Source: Sphingomonadales bacterium UBA7471 (GTDB lineage: Bacteria; Pseudomonadota; Alphaproteobacteria; Sphingomonadales; Sphingomonadaceae). Taken from it: a stretch of 8,913 nucleotides of DNA. The position numbers and the translations under genes were made by a program. Positions 5,858-8,913 of this stretch are shown here, in pieces (within the stretch, counting starts at the first letter, position 1; each line of letters begins with the position of its first letter). The stretch spans positions 48,520 to 57,432 of the forward strand of contig DLOZ01000010.1 of the NCBI GenBank assembly GCA_002479765.1. The letters are read 5' to 3'. The notes under the pieces are model-generated. The model did not search any database and was not told where the DNA came from. It saw only the letters and a program-made list of their open reading frames with translations.

Positions 5858-5871
5858 TTGCCTATAGGAAA
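5858..5871. repeat. TTGCCTATAGGAAA motif, copy 2, before the 267-aa gene
   Basis: An exact copy of the motif at 1478-1491. The ATG of the 267-aa gene begins sixteen bases further on, so the TATAGG part might be a -10 element or the palindrome CCTATAGG an operator. No clear -35 was found. Confidence 0.45.
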
Positions 5872-5886
5872 TAGTCAGGGGGCAGG

Positions 5887-6690
5887 ATGGACGGCAGGCA
5901 GCGATGGAGTGGGGACGGTGAGTTCGTTCTGCCTGCAGGGTTTGTGGAACCGTATCGCCTTTGGTTTGAATATCTGAAGTCTGCCTATGCCGACGAAACC
6001 ATTGAGGTGGACCTCGAACATTACGCTGCTTGGGGCGATGTTCAGAACCTGACCTTCAATCAATGGTGGGGCAAAAACTGGCGCACCATCTTTGCCGTGA
6101 AAGCACGAAAAGTCAGCATAGTGGATGGCGACGCCAAACCCGATCCTGATAGTTTGCTCCTGCGTATTCCCCTGTCCGGATCGACTGATGCGCTGCTGAA
6201 ACAGGTTCGCACCATCCTCGCTAAGCACGAGATAGTTGACGGTGGCGTTGTCGGTCGGGAGCAGGGGCAGTTCAAACTAGTCGAGGGATACCAGAAGGGT
6301 TTCCTGAACAATCTCGACCGCACACGTCGCTACCTTCGTCTCTACCAATTCTGGTTAAAGCACGCTGAGAAGGATCGAATGAAGCGTCTGGATGCTGCTG
6401 CTCGGGATTTTTATAACTGGGGAGAGAAGCGAAAGGCGACGCTGGCGGCACAGAATTGGTCTAAACCTCGTCCATACGTCGACCTGCCATATTTCTATAA
6501 GGTCTATGTTGGTTGGTTGGACGCCAAGCGATCAGAGAAGAAGCGTCAGACAGGCGACTTGTCTCAATCGGACTTCGAAATGGGGAACGTCCGTGATGCT
6601 CGTCGTATGATCACACGTGACATTACACGTGCTCGGAAGATCGCTGAGTTCACCGCCAAGGGCATCTTCCCGCAGAATTCGGTTCGCTAG
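5887..6690 (+). CDS. 267-aa soluble protein of unknown function
   Basis: The frame is open from an ATG with AGGGGGCAGG directly upstream. The protein is soluble and carries no signal peptide. The N-terminal part has a Trp-rich segment (FNQWWGKNWRTIFAV, about 57-71) after WGDV. The C-terminal half is helical and rich in Arg, Lys and Tyr (TRRYLRLYQFWLKH, AARDFYNWGEKRK), which suits nucleic-acid or protein binding. I have an impression of related unnamed proteins in alphaproteobacterial elements but cannot name a family. It is divergent from the 194/225-aa operon and separated by only two bases from the convergent lipoprotein gene. A role in phage interference or packaging control is imaginable but has no support in the sequence. 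Confidence 0.85.
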   Translation: MDGRQRWSGDGEFVLPAGFVEPYRLWFEYLKSAYADETIEVDLEHYAAWGDVQNLTFNQWWGKNWRTIFAVKARKVSIVDGDAKPDPDSLLLRIPLSGSTDALLKQVRTILAKHEIVDGGVVGREQGQFKLVEGYQKGFLNNLDRTRRYLRLYQFWLKHAEKDRMKRLDAAARDFYNWGEKRKATLAAQNWSKPRPYVDLPYFYKVYVGWLDAKRSEKKRQTGDLSQSDFEMGNVRDARRMITRDITRARKIAEFTAKGIFPQNSVR

Positions 6691-6692
6691 GA

Positions 6693-7019
6693 TTAATCCA
6701 ACAAGCGGTGTTTCTCGGCATAACCGCCATCGTCAACGAGAGCACAAATGTAGGATCGCTCGTTCCAGTCCTCTCCAATACCCGTCGAATGCCCTTGTGC
6801 CATCGCCTTACATGCCCGCAGACCTTTCACGGTTCCGATGACTTGTTCGTCGTCGGGATTATCTGCTTTGACATTCTTCCAATAGAGCACGTCGTATGTC
6901 GCCAAATCCGTGACGTAATAGCACGAGAAGTCGGAGGCATATTTTTCGCATGATGTGATCGATGAGCATGAGGACGCGATCATCATCAATCCTATTGGCA
7001 AGATTCTTCGGGCAATCAT
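6693..7019 (-). CDS. Second putative lipoprotein, cysteine-rich
   Basis: The 108-aa product begins with a basic MIARR, then a hydrophobic core ILPIGLMMIA, then two possible lipidation cysteines: Cys18 in IASSC and Cys24 in ITSC, the latter fitting the lipobox better but lying beyond the core. Export and membrane anchoring are therefore likely but the exact site is unclear. The mature part contains further cysteines and a CYYVTDLATYDVLYWKNV segment that I have an impression of seeing in other short alphaproteobacterial proteins of unknown role. The ribosome site AAGGAG lies six bases before the start. It ends two bases from the stop of the convergent 267-aa gene, so no terminator separates them. 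Confidence 0.8.
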   Translation of the reverse strand: MIARRILPIGLMMIASSCSSITSCEKYASDFSCYYVTDLATYDVLYWKNVKADNPDDEQVIGTVKGLRACKAMAQGHSTGIGEDWNERSYICALVDDGGYAEKHRLLD

Positions 7020-7052
7020 GCTTCGCTCCTTAATCTGCTCGTGCTGCGATAG

Positions 7053-7110
7053 CGGAACTAAACGTTATTTTTTAGTCCGTCAAAAAACGACAGAAATCTG
7101 CCAAAAAATG
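7053..7110. promoter_or_regulatory. Dyad and A-tract repeats upstream of the serine recombinase
   Basis: CGGAACTAAA (7053-7062) and TTTAGTCCG (7071-7079) form an inverted repeat with one bulged A. CAAAAAACG (7081) and CAAAAAATG (7102) are near-direct copies 21 bp apart, two helical turns. Small serine recombinases usually act at dyad sites near their own gene, so this may be a res-like site or an operator. No match to a known res consensus could be made. Confidence 0.35.
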
Positions 7111-7185
7111 GACGTTTTTCCTTTCGATCTGTGTGCACCCAGTTATCGATTTTAATTCTAAAGTTTGAATAACGAGGTGCAGGTA

Positions 7186-7758
7186 ATGAAGGTCGCCATC
7201 TACGCTCGCGTTTCCACAAACGATCAGAATTATGAAGGTCAACTCGAGGAACTAAGGTCGCTCGCTGAACGGTCTGGATGGGAAGTGATCGAAGTTTACA
7301 GCGAGAAGGTCAGCGGCACTAAGGAGACAGAAGAGCGATCCGAACTGAAGCGAATGATGCGGGATGCTCGCTGGCGTAAGTTTGAAAAGGTGTTGGTCTG
7401 GTCGGTTGATCGCCTGGGTCGTTCGATGAAGAACCTCGTGCTGGTCCTGAACGAACTCAAGGACCTGAAGATCGACATCTTCTCCTACAAACAAGCAATC
7501 GACACCTCGACCGCCATGGGTTCGATGTTCTTCCAGTTTCTCGGCATATTCTCTGAGTTCGAGAATACGATCCGAAAGGAACGTCAGATTGTCGGGATCA
7601 GGAAGGCGAAAGAACGAGGTGTTCGCTTTGGGCGCAAACCCACAACAGAAGCGCAAATCGCCAAGATCCGTTGGATGCGGAAAAACGGTGCTTCGATCCG
7701 AACGATTTGCTCCGAAGTGAAGGTCAGTCCGAACACGGTTTATGGCGTGCTAAGTTAA
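7186..7758 (+). CDS. Small serine recombinase, resolvase/invertase family
   Basis: The 190-aa protein opens with MKVAIYARVST, which places the nucleophile at Ser10 next to Arg8, and continues with the WSVDRLGRS motif (Asp75, Arg76, Arg79) of the resolvase/invertase catalytic domain. The long E helix (FSEFENTIRKERQ) and the linker VRFGRKP lead to a C-terminal helix-turn-helix in the last 40 residues. Length and order match Hin/Tn3-resolvase-type enzymes, not the large serine integrases. It probably resolves multimers of the element or inverts a segment. The ATG at 7186 has GAGG eight bases upstream; a TTG at 7165 would add seven residues and lacks a ribosome site. It is a second recombinase besides the integrase. 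The stop lies 12 bases from the convergent membrane-protein stop. Confidence 0.95.
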   Translation: MKVAIYARVSTNDQNYEGQLEELRSLAERSGWEVIEVYSEKVSGTKETEERSELKRMMRDARWRKFEKVLVWSVDRLGRSMKNLVLVLNELKDLKIDIFSYKQAIDTSTAMGSMFFQFLGIFSEFENTIRKERQIVGIRKAKERGVRFGRKPTTEAQIAKIRWMRKNGASIRTICSEVKVSPNTVYGVLS

Positions 7759-7770
7759 CTCGTTCGAGAT

Positions 7771-8583
7771 CTATAATCCGAGGGAGTGGTAAATGTTCCA
7801 CTGATCAGGACTTACGGTATTTAGCGCGATATATGCCATGTAAAGCGTCGCGAGGTTCATCGCCAAGATAAATACGCCCACAACTGTTTCGGGAATACCC
7901 GGATAATCGTTTCCGCCAGCATGTATTCGCCAAGACGGATAATCTTTTTCAAATATTTTTTTGTATAAATCAACAGCATTCATCGCTGCACTCGCTATAA
8001 CAGCAAATGTTTTGAATAAAAAATCAATAAAATTGGCAATCGTAAATGCATAAATTATAAATATTGAAATATATTTAACCGCGGAAAATGACAACCATTG
8101 ATTTAGAAGAATTATCAAAGTGAATGTGACTGCTGAATATACGAGATTATTATAAGATTGTCGCGATGCAAGCAGTGACGTTGATTTATTTTTATCGAAC
8201 CTTTCTTTCTTTACATCGCTCGAGGTGAACTGGATGAAGTCCGCTGCCATATCCTCCTGTACAGACGGGTGCGTTGCCGTGCGCCAGAAACATACCACAA
8301 CTCCTATTATGCTCCCGAGCACACGACCTTCGCTCTCCTCGAAGGACTTAATTAGGTCTGGCGCAAGAGACATCACAGCAAATCCAACGAGAACAAAACC
8401 AATGAACCAAGCGGATGCGGCAAAAACATACTTAAACGGCGAGCGCCAGCGCAGTTCGCCCCGCAGCGCCAAATACAGAGATTTCGGCAGACCATAAATT
8501 AAAGGCAGAAGGACTGTGCTGAAATAAATTATTCCGAGGAACATTCCGAGCATGAACCATGCCACATACGCTATGAAACCCAT
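7771..8583 (-). CDS. Multi-span membrane protein of unknown function
   Basis: The 270-aa product has about six hydrophobic stretches, at roughly residues 4-31, 52-74, 87-100, 147-167, 171-203 and 235-258, and a polar, charged central segment (about 101-146) with an NLVYS stretch at its end. It is therefore an integral inner-membrane protein. No transporter or enzyme motif is visible and no family is recognised. A GGGAGGGA ribosome site precedes the ATG at 8583. The middle of the gene (about 7920-8200) is visibly more AT-rich than its neighbours, consistent with a separate origin. The gene lies last before the right attachment region and converges on the serine recombinase. Exclusion or a defence-like membrane role is possible but unsupported. 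Confidence 0.85.
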   Translation of the reverse strand: MGFIAYVAWFMLGMFLGIIYFSTVLLPLIYGLPKSLYLALRGELRWRSPFKYVFAASAWFIGFVLVGFAVMSLAPDLIKSFEESEGRVLGSIIGVVVCFWRTATHPSVQEDMAADFIQFTSSDVKKERFDKNKSTSLLASRQSYNNLVYSAVTFTLIILLNQWLSFSAVKYISIFIIYAFTIANFIDFLFKTFAVIASAAMNAVDLYKKIFEKDYPSWRIHAGGNDYPGIPETVVGVFILAMNLATLYMAYIALNTVSPDQWNIYHSLGL

Positions 8584-8815
8584 TCTCGTCCCTCCCCGAC
8601 ATTATCTCCGGAAACTATCGCCTAACCTCGCTAAGGCAAGCGTCCAATTAGAACCTCAAAAACGGGTCCCCTTTTCACCTTGCTTAAAACGGGGTTTAGC
8701 AGGGACTTGTTTTCATTAAGACTGCCAAGGAAACCCAGAAAAGTTTCCAACCGAATTCCGCAAAAAATCCTGCGCCGCAAAATTGGGTTCTGCTAGGGTT
8801 GCAACGTCAAAATTG

Positions 8816-8838
8816 ATAAACGAAACATAAACGGATTT
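8816..8838 (+). repeat. Integrase arm-type repeat pair, right
   Basis: ATAAACGAA (8816-8824) and ATAAACGGA (8827-8835) repeat with an 11-bp offset, the same spacing and orientation as the pair at 81-100. CATAAACGGATTT (8826-8838) is identical to 91-103. They probably bind the integrase N-terminal domain on the second arm of the attachment site. Confidence 0.6.
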
Positions 8839-8846
8839 GCACAAGT

Positions 8847-8876
8847 CAATAATTATTGTGGTATATCAATATATTG
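8847..8876. repeat. Two CAAT..ATTG palindromes near attR
   Basis: CAATAATTATTG (8847-8858) and CAATATATTG (8867-8876) are perfect palindromes with centres 19 bp apart, close to two helical turns, just inside the right attachment site. They suit an accessory DNA-bending or excisionase-type protein. A good IHF consensus was not found. Confidence 0.4.
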
Positions 8877-8890
8877 CTGTCAACCGGTCA

Positions 8891-8913
8891 CTTGCCAAGG
8901 TTGGGGTCGAGGG
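8891..8913 (+). other. 3' tRNA-Gly fragment, right attachment site (attR), cut by window end
   Basis: CTTGCCAAGGTTG followed by GGGTCGAGGG matches the anticodon loop (GCC), the 3' anticodon strand, the variable loop and the 5' T-stem of tRNA-Gly. The bases before 8891 do not pair as the 5' anticodon stem, so tRNA identity begins at the anticodon loop. This is not a functional tRNA but the duplicated 3' part left by insertion. Base 1 of the window continues it after five missing bases. Confidence 0.75.

Larger units (their letters stand above)
8584..8890. other. Non-coding right-end region of the element
   Basis: No convincing gene is present in this 307-base stretch. It contains a hairpin of CCCCTTTT (8668-8675) with AAAACGGGG (8686-8694, one bulged C), inverted copies GTCCC and GGGAC further out, the right arm-type repeat pair (8816-8838) and two CAAT..ATTG palindromes. 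It becomes AT-rich toward the attachment site, which is typical for recombination regions that are bent by accessory proteins. Confidence 0.55.
1..8913. mobile_element. Integrated genetic element in tRNA-Gly(GCC), nearly complete
   Basis: The left edge is a tRNA 3' end and the right edge is an internal part of the same kind of tRNA, in the same orientation. Together they rebuild the tRNA from the anticodon loop to CCA except for five T-loop bases. A tyrosine integrase lies directly beside the left end, and matching integrase arm-type repeats lie near both ends. This is the classic layout of an island inserted in a tRNA gene. Cargo includes a Rep-like HUH protein, two lipoproteins, two membrane proteins, a serine recombinase and regulator candidates. 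Phage structural and conjugation genes are not recognisable. The boundaries are inferred, since the flanking DNA is not visible. Confidence 0.82.

Noticed and set aside
5875..6323. Minus-strand frames under the 267-aa gene
   Set aside because: No ribosome site or motif; the plus-strand frame is long, with a good ribosome site and protein-like composition.
8844..8858. IHF site next to attR
   Set aside because: TCAATAATTATT lacks the required TTR after TCAANNNN; the palindrome is reported instead.
1..8913. CRISPR array, rRNA, IS element, conjugation or phage structural genes
   Set aside because: No regularly spaced repeats, no transposase, and no recognisable capsid, terminase, portal or secretion genes were seen.

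Overview
The window reads as one small integrated genetic element of an alphaproteobacterium, cut almost exactly at its ends. Positions 1-18 are the 3' end of a tRNA-Gly (T-arm, acceptor stem, CCA). Positions 8891-8913 are the middle of the same tRNA (a GCC anticodon loop through the 5' half of the T-stem). Only the five T-loop bases between them are missing. This fits an island inserted into the anticodon loop of tRNA-Gly(GCC), with the intact tRNA just left of base 1 and the duplicated 3' fragment at the right edge. If the missing bases are TTCGA, the repeat period, and so the excised circle, would be about 8918 bp. The alphaproteobacterial assignment is an inference from the tRNA sequence, the lipoproteins and the integrase style; the species is not resolved.

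Layout, left to right: a tyrosine integrase (+) next to the tRNA, preceded by paired arm-type repeats; a small repeat-containing protein and a lipoprotein (-); a short HUH-endonuclease/rolling-circle Rep-like gene (+) followed by a structured stretch; a small three-span membrane protein (-); a two-gene operon of very short ORFs (+), the first ribbon-helix-helix-like, closed by a strong terminator; a 113-aa protein (-); a two-gene operon (-) of a DUF3102-like putative DNA-binding protein and a 225-aa protein whose C-terminal half looks like a DNA sliding clamp; a 267-aa unknown (+); a second lipoprotein (-); a small serine recombinase (+); a multi-span membrane protein (-); and a 330-bp right end with palindromes, a second pair of arm-type repeats and the tRNA fragment. 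Genes are arranged mostly as convergent pairs.

Functionally the integrase with its two-ended arm repeats would integrate and excise the island. The Rep-like protein, perhaps with the clamp-like protein, would replicate it. The RHH-like and DUF3102-like proteins are regulator candidates. A roughly 90-bp regulatory region occurs twice on the minus strand, before the 194/225-aa operon and before the 113-aa gene, so these units are probably co-regulated. No capsid, terminase, conjugation, restriction or toxin gene was recognised. The element could be a small phage satellite or a self-replicating genomic island of undescribed type; that is a hypothesis, not something the sequence proves. Starts were chosen from Shine-Dalgarno context and are often shorter than the longest open frame.
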